Shown here: one piece after another, positions 32,981 to 43,662 of the stretch
Position numbering within the stretch: position 1 is the first letter of the stretch
Layout: each line of letters begins with the position of its first letter
The notes under the pieces: generated by a model
Databases searched by the model: none
Told to the model about the DNA's origin: nothing
What the model saw: only the letters and a program-made list of their open reading frames with translations
NCBI GenBank assembly: GCA_006386115.1
Contig: VFIW01000042.1
Location: forward strand, 479,596-543,595
Length of the DNA: 64,000 nt
Direction: 5' to 3'
Source: Globisporangium splendens
Lineage: Eukaryota; Oomycota; Peronosporomycetes; Pythiales; Pythiaceae
Program-made: the position numbers and the translations under genes

Positions 32981-33406
32981 CTACGCTTCGGCGATGCCTT
33001 CCAGCGGATCCCATGACTTGCGCATGATCTGTTGCATCTCGCGCGTGTACGGCACGCGCTTGCCTGCGACCAGCACCTTCTTGCATCCGATGTACTCGCT
33101 CGGGATCTTGATCAACTCTGGCTCTGGTTGAAGAAGCGCGAGCTTCTTGCAGACGCACTTGGGTCCTTTGCCCAACATCTTGCGCCACAGACTTCGCTTT
33201 GGGAACCGATCTGCGCCAGTACTAGTGGCGTTTGCGTCGCTGTTGCTGTCTTGACCTTGAGACACCGACCGGATCTTTGTCTGGCGACTGTTCTTCTCGT
33301 CGTTGTAAGCCATGGCACCACATGTGCACGGGACGTCCTTCAGGACCCTGACAGGTGGCTGCTTTTTGACAACATACGCGGCCGGCATACTCATCATCAT
33401 CGTCAT
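32981..33406 (-). CDS. Hypothetical basic protein, 141 aa
   Basis: The open frame continues upstream to 33595, but its first codon there is GTG; the first plausible ATG is at 33406, in a cluster of Met codons (MTMMMSMPAAYVV). The protein is Lys/Arg-rich, with a CTCGAMAY motif near the start and, at the C-terminus, an ordered-looking block (PSEYIGCKKVLVAGKRVPY, then MQQIMRKSWDPLEG). No domain, signal peptide or membrane span was recognised. It is convergent with the 73-residue gene, about 200 bp away. Confidence 0.5.
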   Translation of the reverse strand: MTMMMSMPAAYVVKKQPPVRVLKDVPCTCGAMAYNDEKNSRQTKIRSVSQGQDSNSDANATSTGADRFPKRSLWRKMLGKGPKCVCKKLALLQPEPELIKIPSEYIGCKKVLVAGKRVPYTREMQQIMRKSWDPLEGIAEA

Positions 33407-34774
33407 TGTGCTTGATTGAATTGGTTTTTGAAGGCGACTTGAGGCTTGAAGGCAAACTGGAACGCTCTGCTCGCTTGCTGGGTAGCTCGCAAATTCACAA
33501 ATGAGCTGGCTGCCAGTCACTCGCGACGGAATGTGTGCGTGGTGCAAATACGGATCGGACAGGAGCGACCTGCTCTTGACTAAGCGCTCGCGCACGTGGA
33601 CAGAAAGGAGCCGCTACCACCATTCCATCACACACTCAACCAGCAGGATCCACTCATCCCAAGTGAACTTTGCAGGAATGATGGCGCAGAATGACGGTGC
33701 CGCTTCCCAACATGCACTTTCTTGAGCGAGAATGTTGGTCAAGCAACCCTTCGATAACAAGAAATGTGCAAAACAGCAAGATCAAAGATTCCAATATTTA
33801 CGAAGAACTGTATAATGTTTGTATACTTATGTGTTTTGAAGAGTTTCATACGGAGAATTAGGAGGGTATCACAACATTGCGATCTCTAGCGGCGGAACTG
33901 AAGAACCTAGATGGTCTCTGCCATCACCTCATCGCACTTGCACACGCGTTGGGAATCCACTCACGCACCAAAAGATCACACTCATCCACGTCTCAGTCTT
34001 TCGGTTGATTTGTCTGCCTCTGCAGTTGCCACCTGAAGTCTTAGCTCAACCGTAGCTCTTCGCGTGTGCTTCCACTCATTATTTGCGGGATGGCAGTGCA
34101 GCAAAACCAGCTAGTGCACCTGCCACTTGCTTCTCTGGGTAGTGTGTGCGAAAAGAGAGTTTCGGTCTCTCGTCACCTGCATTGGATATGAGATTCCTCT
34201 TGGGAAAAGGAGGATGAAGCACAAAGTGGAGTGCAAATCTGTTTTCTTCGATGATGAGGTGTCCAGGGCAGGGCAAGTTCATCCGCGCCATCCACTCTCT
34301 CTGCGCCGCAACTGCCTCTACGCCAGGTTCAGGAATGAGGTTGTGTGACGGTTCTTTCAGTTGAGTGTGCCGCCAAAAAAGGAGGTGAGCTCATGCGACA
34401 AACCATCACTCCGTCGCATGTGGACTGCTTGATGAGTGTGAGCAATATTTGTACAGCAAATGGGTGAATTTGACATAACTAAGACAAAACGCGAGTAACA
34501 GGAATAACTCTAGATCGGATGAAGGGAGTGTTTATCGGTGTTCATTATCCTTGAAAGGGGTGCTGCTGTACGCGGAAGATGGCCAGAAAGCATACCAAAC
34601 CCAAATCACTTGCTGCTGTAGCATTGATAGGATGCACAATCAATAGCATTTTAATGGATCCATTGCACCAAAGAGACCTCAATCGTATTTCGTATATAAC
34701 TTTGCACTGAGGATCCTCTTTGAAGACTTATGCTGCAACATGCAACGATGATGCAGGTGCCACCGTGGCACCGG
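33407..34774. other. Intergenic region, no supported gene
   Basis: Only frames under 75 codons without domains. It leads into the degenerate tandem repeat at 34775. Confidence 0.5.
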
Positions 34775-35165
34775 CCGCTTAGTCGAAATGTGCGCGAGAG
34801 ATTCGCGTGCCTTCCCTCAAAACACTCATCAGAACAGGGAGCGCAAGTTGAATTTTCCTGAAGCATACCCTCGTGTTGACCTTGATGTGTGGATGGATAC
34901 TCACGCTCCGCTTAGTCGAAATGTGCGCGAAAGATTCGTGTGGCTCCTCTCAGAGTGCTCATCGCTGGCTCCCAGCAATGGATCTCCTTTGAAGCTTTTT
35001 TATGATTTGATGCGCAATTGGCGACATCAGGTTGGCCGCTTAGTCGAAATGCGCGAGAGACTCGCGCGCCTCTTCTCGACACTCATCATCACCAAGTGCA
35101 AGTTGAGTTCCTGAAGTGCATCTTGCATTTCTGCACGAGTTGGCCTTGGTGATGGATGGATGGAA
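34775..35165. repeat. Degenerate tandem repeat, about 130-bp period, three units
   Basis: Each unit starts CCGCTTAGTCGAAATG (34775, 34908, 35036) followed by GCGCGAGAGA-like sequence and CTCATC. Units 1 and 3 also share GCAAGTTGA.TT.CCTGAAG and a GTGGATGG or GATGGATGG tail. Spacing is 133 and 128 bp. The next 400 bp (to 35570) hold no recognised gene. Confidence 0.7.
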
Positions 35166-35570
35166 AATGGCACTCGGTGGGGCTCGCTCCTCTTGAAGTG
35201 CGCTGACCACATTGAAGTGCGTGGCAGTCGAGAGAGAGAGATTTAGTTTTTTCACGCTCCGAGAGTATGAAAAGCTCAGATACGATGCAACTGCAACCAC
35301 ACGCACATTTTTGTGGACTCAATTTCACGTCTTCTTCGTGACTGCATGATATTTTTGATTTCGTTCTTCAACACACCCATGCCTGGTTTGTATGTAAATT
35401 TACAGGAGCCTGCACCCAGGGAATGCCCACTGTAACTGCACCCGCATTTTAACGCCCTCCAGCAGCAACGGAATGCTTGAAAAGCTCGCAATTTAGAAAC
35501 ACGGTTTATATGTCCGCCTCAAATATCATAGATTAGTACAAATGCAACTGCCATTCATCACCAAATAACT

Positions 35571-36954
35571 TTAGAGCCACTCGTCATCGACATCGATGAT
35601 TTGAATCGCGCGAGTTTGCAACTCCAGGAGCCACTGGCGCACCAAGTCCATCTGGGATCGAATCGAAGACATCGCGCTCTGAGATTCCTCTTCATACACC
35701 CACAAGCATCGCAATGCGCGTGCTTCTTGCTTCGCCACGACACAGCGCCACGCGGATTGAATCACACTAGCAGCCTTCTGTTGTGTACACGCTGAAAATC
35801 GTTCCGCCGTGTCACATAACTGAGGTGCCGTCGGTGGTGGTGTACACGCTGGCAGGATGTTGAACAACTCATTTTGCTGAAGCAGAGTCCCAAGGAACCG
35901 TCGAGATCCGCTGATTTTGGCTCCCACTCCAGTTCTCCAAGCTTGACTGCCTTCGTGCCAAAAGATTCCGAGCGCCTCCGCAAGTCTCGGCGACTCCGAA
36001 CTGGGAGTGATACGTGAGAGCTGAGGCTTTTCTTTAAAAGAGACAGTGGACGCGAATTGGCTGTTGCCGTGGTGTGTTGTGCTGTTTGACGGCATTGCCG
36101 GTTGTATCGTCGCCAGCAGCGTTGAATCACAGATGCCGACCGACTTTTTCGGATATGCGCTTGCTTTTTCATCGTGAGTATGAACCTCAGCACAGTCAGC
36201 ACTTGAAAAAGATCACTGAACGACCGGGGCTTCTCCAATGCTGCATCGAGTTTCTCATCTTGTATGATATGCTCATCGCCATCGACAGCTTTGCATTCTT
36301 GACTCAGAACACGCGCTGCCCGCTCATTCGTGAAATTATTCTCTGACTCGAGTCTTCGATTGATCCTCGCAGGCAGCTACTTTCTTTGGCTTGTGTCGCG
36401 AACAAACGCGATCGGAGGATACTCCGAGTCGATCCATTGGCCGCCACCGTCAGTGAGATCCCACTCGAAATCGTCTTCGCCATCGCTGTCGTCATCATCA
36501 AAGCTTCCCTCGTCGAGTGTTTGCGCATAGCAAATGCAATACTGCATAAATAGTTCCTTCATCTCTTCGTAGCCGGCCGCGACGCGGTCCGTCCAGCTTT
36601 CACAAGGCGCATCCGTGACGGGGTCGCACACCATTTCGCCATCCAGGAAAGCAGCCCAGTCAACGTGTCAACAAATGGCACAGACTCCCAGTAGACGAGT
36701 AGCCCTTCTTCATACTGCAAAAGGTCGTGAAGTGCCGTTTTGCTTGCGTCATTTTCCACGAAAATGGCGACTTTTCTCGAGAAACGGCGCTCTCTGCGGC
36801 TCCTGGTTTCGCCGATGCCTCTCAACGGTTTTGCACAGACAGAGATTCCTGGTTCGGTGGTAGAATAGCACCACAACTTGCACAGGCGCTGCACTGTGGC
36901 AAACACACTCGTCCATGCCTCACTAATGCACTGTGAGTTGATCGTTAGTGTCAA
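35571..36954 (-). pseudogene. Broken IQ-motif protein gene
   Basis: On the minus strand, coding-like sequence changes frame or is stopped at several points. A first frame (36954 to about 36660) passes into a second that encodes an acidic stretch (EGSFDDDDSDGEDDFEW). That is stopped by an in-frame TAG at 36377-36379 but continues in the same frame to an IQ motif (SASVIQRCWRRYNRQ). Near 36100 the coding potential moves to a third frame with another IQ motif (AASVIQSAWRCVVAKQ) and ends at 35571. IQ motifs bind calmodulin or EF-hand light chains. No convincing intron joins these pieces, so I read it as a recent pseudogene. Sequencing errors or poor-consensus introns are the alternative. Confidence 0.5.
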
Positions 36955-37383
36955 CAGGTAATACGTCCTGCCCTTGTTGCAACCACTTCAAACTCGCAAC
37001 TTGACTCACGTAGCATGACTCTCCCACTAAGTAGCAGTCACTGGACATCCGCAGAAAGCGACGCCGTCGTCCTCCTCATTCGATGGCAGCTTCATGTCAT
37101 ATCCGATCTTTCCTTTCGCGTTTTCTGTGCAGCTTTTCGCGCGCATCTCTCTCTACAAGAACCGCCAACCTCTTCAGCCCTCTCTCTGCACCCCCGCCAC
37201 AAACCGAACTCTTTCTCTCCATCTATTTACACAGTATATCTATTCCTGAATGTATCATTTTCATGATCCTTTTGCACAAACACACTTGATTCCATACATC
37301 AAACGTAAAAGGTTATTGTTTTTCACATCCACAAGAATCCAGTGCCGTCAAAGGTTTTGAGGTTTTTCGTCCTCCCGACCTGT
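36955..37383. other. Intergenic region upstream of the PB1-UBA gene
   Basis: No gene seen; pyrimidine-rich 37130-37260. Confidence 0.5.
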
Positions 37384-37402
37384 TCCATTTTGCCCATTTC
37401 TC
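37384..37402 (+). promoter_or_regulatory. Core-promoter-like element of the PB1-UBA gene
   Basis: TCCATTTTGCCCATTTCTC resembles TCATTYY then CAWTTT with one extra base, 71-89 bp before the ATG at 37473. Confidence 0.55.
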
Positions 37403-37472
37403 TTGCTCTCATAAAGCAAGCACCGAGCAAAGCAGACCGCATTCGCCCTTCTCTCTGTCTATCACCATCACT

Positions 37473-38441
37473 ATGTCGTCGCAGGCCGCGCTCAAGATCG
37501 CGCACAACGGCGAGATCCACCGCAGCCGCGTGGACCTGAGCGTGTTCCACCTGAGCGACCTCACGCGCCTCATCGCGCAGACCTTCCACCTGCAACCGGA
37601 CACCTTCGTGATCCAGTACACGGACGCTGAGGGCGACCGCCTCAACGTGAGCTCTGAGGCCGAGTTCGCCGAGGCGTGCCGCGTCTTCCTCAACAGCAAC
37701 GACGCCGTCAAGAGCCTCAAGTTCGCCGCCGTACTGCGCTCGCAGGCTTCCTTCCAGGAACAAGTTGCCGACCCGATCGTGCACTCGCTCGAGAACCTCA
37801 TCCAGGCGCTGACGGCGACCCTCGAGAAGGTCAAGAACGAGAACTGGACCTACTCGTCGCAAGCGACTGCCGAAGCGCTCAACAAGGTCACCCATGATGC
37901 GCGCGGCGCGATCCAGGAACTGCCGTATGAAAAGGCGATGAAGGAGAACACGGGCGGCGCCAAGACGGCGGCCGAGGGTTTCTCGTCGTTTGCCCAGGGT
38001 CTTGTGGGATCCATCAAGCAGTTTATTCCTGAAAAGAAGGAGGGTTCTCCAGTGGCTGCTGCTCCAGAAGCCGAACAAAAGGCACCAGCACCAGTCGTGG
38101 TTCCTGCTCCTGCGACTCTGGTTCCAGTGGCTCCACCAGCTGCTGTTGCGCCACCAGCTCCGGTTGCGCCACCAGCTCCGGTTGCGCCACCAGCTGCTGT
38201 TGCGCCACCAGCTCCAGTTGCGCCACCAGCTCCAACTCCAGTTGTCGCTCCTGTGACCTCTGATGCGCCTGTCGTCGGTGTCCCAGTCGCGTTCTCGGAC
38301 GCAGAGCTCAAGTGGGCCGACGAGCTCTCTCTCGTGCGCAACATCTTCCCGAACGTGACGTCGGAGCGCGTGATCGACATGCTGGAGCAGTGCGAAGGCA
38401 ATGTGAACGTCGTGCTCAACACGCTGATGGAAGAAATGTAA
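37473..38441 (+). CDS. PB1-UBA domain protein, p62/NBR1-like scaffold
   Basis: Single exon, 322 residues. Residues 6-90 form a PB1 domain with both halves of the interaction code: the basic lysine (Lys8, LKIAHNGE) and the OPCA acidic loop (YTDAEGDRLNVSSEAEF, about 49-65). A helical region follows (95-190), then a Pro/Ala/Val low-complexity stretch of repeated VAPPAPVAPP units (about 212-262), then a C-terminal UBA domain (279-322; WADEL, NIFPNV, LEQCEGNVNVVLNTL). PB1 plus UBA is the architecture of selective-autophagy receptors p62/SQSTM1 and NBR1, which polymerise through PB1 and bind ubiquitin through UBA. The ZZ finger is absent and I see no canonical LIR ([WFY]xx[LIV]) in the linker, so an autophagy role is inferred only. 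Confidence 0.78.
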   Translation: MSSQAALKIAHNGEIHRSRVDLSVFHLSDLTRLIAQTFHLQPDTFVIQYTDAEGDRLNVSSEAEFAEACRVFLNSNDAVKSLKFAAVLRSQASFQEQVADPIVHSLENLIQALTATLEKVKNENWTYSSQATAEALNKVTHDARGAIQELPYEKAMKENTGGAKTAAEGFSSFAQGLVGSIKQFIPEKKEGSPVAAAPEAEQKAPAPVVVPAPATLVPVAPPAAVAPPAPVAPPAPVAPPAAVAPPAPVAPPAPTPVVAPVTSDAPVVGVPVAFSDAELKWADELSLVRNIFPNVTSERVIDMLEQCEGNVNVVLNTLMEEM

Positions 38442-38985
38442 ACACACACATTTGCACACACAAGGTATCTACGTGGGGCTACGACATCAAGGCAAAGCGC
38501 AGCATTTATGGTAAGCACTCCCCCATTTCTTTTCTCCATTTGTACACAAACGTAATCAAAACAAAGCATTAAACACACACACACACACGAAACTCCCCAT
38601 TTTCGCCATCGTCGCGATCTTTTTCCATCAAAGAGTTGACCCAACAACCTTCCATAAAACCAAATCCTGTATCTATAATCTTCAAGATCCGACTCGTATT
38701 TTATAAATGTCACTATCACATATCGATTCTTGAGATATCATCTTTCCAATTTGATATGTTTGCCACATGACTTCAGTTGTCCCTCGACGACGTTGCACGA
38801 CGGTCGCACGAATGTAGCAAAGATTTGTTCCCTTTTTTCTTCTTTCTCATTTGTGTCTTCAGTGGCCGGGAAGCGACGCCGACCGCAAAGACAAGAAGCC
38901 GCGACGGCGAAGCGAAGGTGCCGCCGCGCTCTCTCTTCATAGGCAGATACACAAGCGCCTCTGGTCCCCTGCGCGCATCTCCACC
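38442..38985. other. Intergenic region with a CA microsatellite
   Basis: Contains a run of AC dinucleotides at 38573-38588. No gene seen other than the 5' leader of the next gene. Confidence 0.6.
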
Positions 38986-41900
38986 ATGGCCAAGGCGACA
39001 GGTACGTCTCCGTCGTGTTCTGTTCTTTTCTGCGCTTGCAGTTGCTAACAGAATGCTGTCTGTGATGGTGTCACTCTTGTAGTGGACTTGCTCGGCGAGT
39101 TGTATGGCTGGGACACCAAGATCGACGACGTGTTTGCGTTGGACGCAGCGAACCCGGAGCGCGACGAGGACGACGCACTGGATGCGTACGAGGAAGTGAT
39201 CGGCGTGGCGAGCCAGCCGCAGCAGGATGGCGCCGACGCCGTGCTCAGTCTCGCGGCGCAGTTGCTCGCCAAGCACTTTTACAAGTTCCCGCACGTGCAC
39301 TTGAACGTTGTGGACGTGATGCTAGCGCTGTGCGGCGTGGAGCGCCAGCATGCCGTGCGCATCAACACGATTCGCTCGCTGCTGCAGATCGTCAAGACAC
39401 CCGCGAGTGAAGCCAAACCGATGGCGCGCGAGTGTTTTGACCGCGTTCGTGAGGTGCTCGCGAAGTTGGTGGCGAAGGAAACGTCGGGCGTGATCATGCG
39501 CCACATGACGCAGCTCACGACAGCGCTGAAGGAGCGAGAGGAAGTGGCAGCGGCTGCGGCAAAGAAGGAAGACAAACTCGCAAAGAAGCAGAAGAAGCGA
39601 GCGGAAAACAACGCGACAGCGTTGGTTGCGGTGGAGAAGGAAACATCAAAACCGAAGCCGTCACCAAGAGCACAGCAGCAGCCTGTGCTGCAGGATCCTC
39701 TTCCGTCTTCTAAAGAACATGTCGAGCGAGAACAGCGGCAGCCGCGTGGTGAACACACCGACGAGTACACACCCAAAGGTATTGTCATATGTATTTCAAG
39801 GCTGCCTGATCGTATGAGAGATAGAGTTCCACAAGCGCTCACAATTGCCTCGTTTCTACGAAATTCACAGGAAAGTATGATGATCGCCGCAGCAAAGACG
39901 AAAGTGGCCCATCTAGGAAGGACGACGGAGACCGCAAGCAGAAGAAGCAAGAGCGAAGCGACGAGGCACCGGCTCGCACTTTGGACGCGCCAGCGCGTGA
40001 TCCTCCACAAGGTGGCTTCCAAGGCCATGGTTGTCCGCCTGGCCCGTACCTGTTTATCGGCAACGTGCCATTCGACATCCGCAACTCGGACATTTCGGAT
40101 TTCCTCTCGGAAGTGGACCCAACGATGAGAAGCAACAATGTGCAGATCAAATACCCACCACGCGGTGGATCAGGGTACGCGTTTGTGAGTCTGCCGTCGA
40201 CGGAACTCGCGCGCGAAGCGATGCGATTCGTGAACAAAGTCAAGTTTCAAGGCCGATACTTAAACAGCAACTTTGCGCGCGGTCCGCCGTGTGATACGCT
40301 CGCGTTTGTCGAGCGCCGTAAAGGCGGCAACATGGAGGACGACGATGCCGTCCGCGAGTTCAACTTTGCCAAGTGCCACCCGAACGTCTGGGAACGACTC
40401 TGCGATATGCTGCGAACGTATGGAGATCTCGACGTTGTTGAAGTGGGCAAAGTTCGTTTCCGCGATGTCGAGAGCGCCAAGGATGTGATTAAGAAGCACC
40501 ATTACATTGTCCAAGGCTACGAGATCATCCCGATTTACGAACCAGAGGAGCAGCTCAGGAATGACAACACGCGGCCCCGCCACGTGCAACAATCAAACAC
40601 GACGCGACAGGGGTTTGCGCTGAAGTCAGGACGCGTTGGTACGTAACTACGGCACGCAGCCAGGCCTTATGAGATGATGCTAACTGACTCTGCTCTTTGT
40701 CTTACGATGGATGCGCAGTAGGCGATGTCGGTGACAAGCACAGCGACGATCGTGGACGTAACGGAGACCGCAAAAGCGACAAATACAACAACCGCAACAA
40801 TCAGCATCGGGAGGAAGACCAAGGCAAAGGTCAGCGAAAGCGAAGTGACAGCCCGAAGAAGCATGTGAAACACCAAGACGCGCCGCCAAGTGAAAAGCCC
40901 AAGCAAAGTCGTGATCGATCCTTCTCGCGCTCCCAATCGCCTGTGGTAGCGCCATCGAGAAAACAAGCTGCCAACAACAATCGTGCTCACTCCAAGTCTC
41001 GATCGCCATCTCCTGCGTCAGTTAGAAAGGAAGATACCCGCGGAAATCGATCCAAGAAGTCGCGATCCCCTGCTCGTGCATCACGAAAGCAGGATGTAGA
41101 GACTCGCGGCCGCTCCAAGTCTCGATCGAGCTCTCCTCCTCCTGTCCCTTCTTCTGGAAAGAAAGAGTCTCGATCGCGCCCACGATCTCCAAGAAAGCAA
41201 GAGGCTCGAAGTGCGTCCAGATCTCCCGCACGGGTGTCGAATGACAATCAAAAGGTATCTTCTCAGAACAAGCAGCAAGCCGATCGATTCCGCTCGAGAT
41301 CTCCTGTCGACGACCGACAAGCTACCCACTTTGAGAGCCGCGGAGGAGACCGAGGGGATCGAGGTCACAAGTCTCGGTCCCGATCTGGTGAACGCAGTCA
41401 CTTTAATGGTCGTGATATCCGTGATGTGAGCAGCTACGGCCCTGGACGACGTGGAGGTGATGGAGGAAACGGAGGCAGATTTGAACGCGACCAAGCCCCT
41501 CGCACTCATGATCAAGGTAGCGAGCATTCCCGACCAGAACGAAGAGAAAGTGGTGCGTGGTCGAGCGGTGGAGGCATGGCGAGATATGGTCCGACAGGCA
41601 ATGACCGCAAGGGTGACTCGCGTGATGACAAGAGGAACGATCGCGCAATTGGGAACCGAGAGTATCGAGAATCACCGCAGCCTCAGCGACAATCGTTCAA
41701 TAACAACCAGCACGACCGAAACGATCAGCAGCGGCGCCGTAGCCGCAGTCCTCCTCGGCATAGAGGTGTCGAGGTCGGTCAATCGCAGTCTCCGCAAGGT
41801 AGACGTCCTGTTGATGACCCACCTCGCCGTGGACCAGGAGGAGACAATGTTTTCCGTGGTGGTCGTGATACTCGAACGCTTGAACGAAAAGGAAGCAATG

Positions 41901-42835
41901 CCAGTAGTATCAACCGTCGTGACGATGACCGTTCGATTGCCGAGATTGCACGTGAAGCGCAGGAAAAGCAACGCCAAATGCAGCAAATGCGTCGGGAGCA
42001 GCAGTCGGGTGGAGGCTACTATCGTCATGGCGATGGAGGACGAACCAACGATCATTACTCGATGCCTCCTTCTCGTGATCACCGTGCATCATCAGGCAAT
42101 GGTGGTGCTGTTTTCCAGAGAAATCGAAGCAGAAGTCCCGTGCGATCGGCGCAGCCGCAGTCGCACCAGAGTCGTCGCAATGATTTGCCACGCGAGCGTC
42201 TGCCGTCGCCGCCACGACAAACACAATCAAGGGAGTTTAATCGTGGAAATGGAGCGAGAGGTTCGCCCCAGTTTGATCGACCGCAAGAGCACAGAGACTT
42301 GTCTGACATTAGCCGAACGGAGCGTCGTGGTCGCTCGCCTCCGCCATCTCCATTCATGAAATCAGGCAACCGCCGAGCGCCTTCGCCACTTGCGATGGAG
42401 CGCAGTCGAGGCCACAATCTGCATGGCCGAGACGACGACCGCGATCGCAAACGTGACCGCCACAGTCGCCGTGACGGACACGACCGCAGTCAAAAGGAGC
42501 AGAATCGCAATGTCGCGAACAGCCAACGATCGAACGAGCGTTCAAACCGAGACCGCCCAGCACCCGTCCTTGATTCTCCACCAGCGGGAAAGCGACTGCG
42601 GTCGCTCACGCCATCGCCTGTGCGTCGTGATAACAATAGCTACTGGAAGCCCGAGGAGCGCAGTCGAAGCCCGATTCTGAAGCGAAGCATAGACCGTGAT
42701 GATGGCAATGTGCCAGAGAAGAAGCGCCGCGTTATGGAGGACGATAATGATCGCATTGTTTTGCCAAAGTCGACGAGCGCTGTGTTCGACGACATGGATG
42801 AGACGATGGTGGACTACGACGAGGACGAGGACTGA
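38986..42835 (+). CDS. API5-like / RRM / RS-domain protein (4 exons, 1198 aa)
   Basis: Spliced model: a 16-bp first exon 38986-39001 (MAKAT), then 39083-39778, 39871-40638 and 40719-42835; introns 81, 92 and 80 bp, all phase 1. Residues about 8-150 are helical and resemble the start of API5/AAC-11: an ELYGWD opening, DAYEEVI, then LAAQLLAKHFYKFP, a pattern close to API5's LAAQF.PKFFKHFP. Residues 296-377 are an RRM (RNP2 YLFIGN, RNP1 GYAFVSL). A second, weaker RRM-like unit follows (about 410-470, GKVRFRDVESA). Residues about 494-1198 are a long Arg/Ser/Asp/Gly-rich RS-type tail with many SRSP and RSRSP motifs and an acidic end. It is likely a nuclear splicing or mRNP factor. The API5 match is by motif only. 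Confidence 0.78.
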
Positions 42836-43662
42836 CTGAGTTGATTGATTGAGTGAAATGACTGCAAATGGCCATTGGATAGCCCAGCGTCCAGCTTCCT
42901 GTGTGTGCGCTTTGAATGAACGATTGAAGACGAGAGAGAGAGAGAGAGAAGTCGAGAATTGCGAGGAGTGCCTGTATGAAGATTTATACTGCTTGTGTGC
43001 CTTTGGTTTCCATGTATTGAACAAAAGTTGGGCTTTTTCAGTGAGAAAGAGACAACACAAACTAACAGAAAAATGCACGTCGACATTGGAAAACGAACGC
43101 ATGGGAACCAGCTGCCACTGAAGTGAACTGAAGCGCTGCCTCTTGGGCTTTGAACCTCCGCCGTCTGCTGCCTCAAGAGAGTCTTGTGATGTGATCCTCG
43201 AAGTATGTGCCTCTGCCTTTGTGTGTGTCTCTCTATGAATTTGCAGCGCGCGTTTCTGTTGGAGTTGGTGAATTGTGCCTGGCTGATTTCGTGAAAATGG
43301 TGCAATGGCTCGTCATGTGGTGTGATTTGGTTACTTCGTGAGAATGGTACGATCATTCTGAAGAAGATTGGAGAATAAATATAGCATGGTGCTTTAAAAC
43401 GGCATGGACATTGAAGGATGCTGGTGCACTCGTGAATCTTCAATGCAGTGCTCGAGTCGGAGCGGTCAGTGCGCTGCTCACTTCCCTTGGCGACTCATGT
43501 CCTGCGCTCTTTTCTATCGTCATTTTTTTCTTATTCGTCAAGTCGGCGGCGTGTACTTTTCGTCAACCCGGTCAACAGTTTGGCTCGAGTTGGCCACCAG
43601 CACGAGCTATTTTGGATTTGGGACGCTTCTTCCACCCTCAAGACGTAAACTTTGTGGTGACG
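42836..43662. other. Intergenic region with a GA microsatellite
   Basis: A (GA)9 run lies at 42931-42948 in the 3' flank of the RS protein gene. The open frame that begins at 43411 upstream of the next gene is judged to be leader sequence. Confidence 0.5.

Noticed and set aside
37323..38459. 378-codon minus-strand frame opposite the PB1-UBA gene
   Set aside because: Low-complexity Trp/Ser/Asn repeats mirror the Pro/Ala repeats of the plus strand.
43411..43662. N-terminal extension of the secreted Cys-motif protein
   Set aside because: Open frame continues upstream, but the signal peptide begins at 43663. The extension has no conserved feature and would bury the signal peptide.
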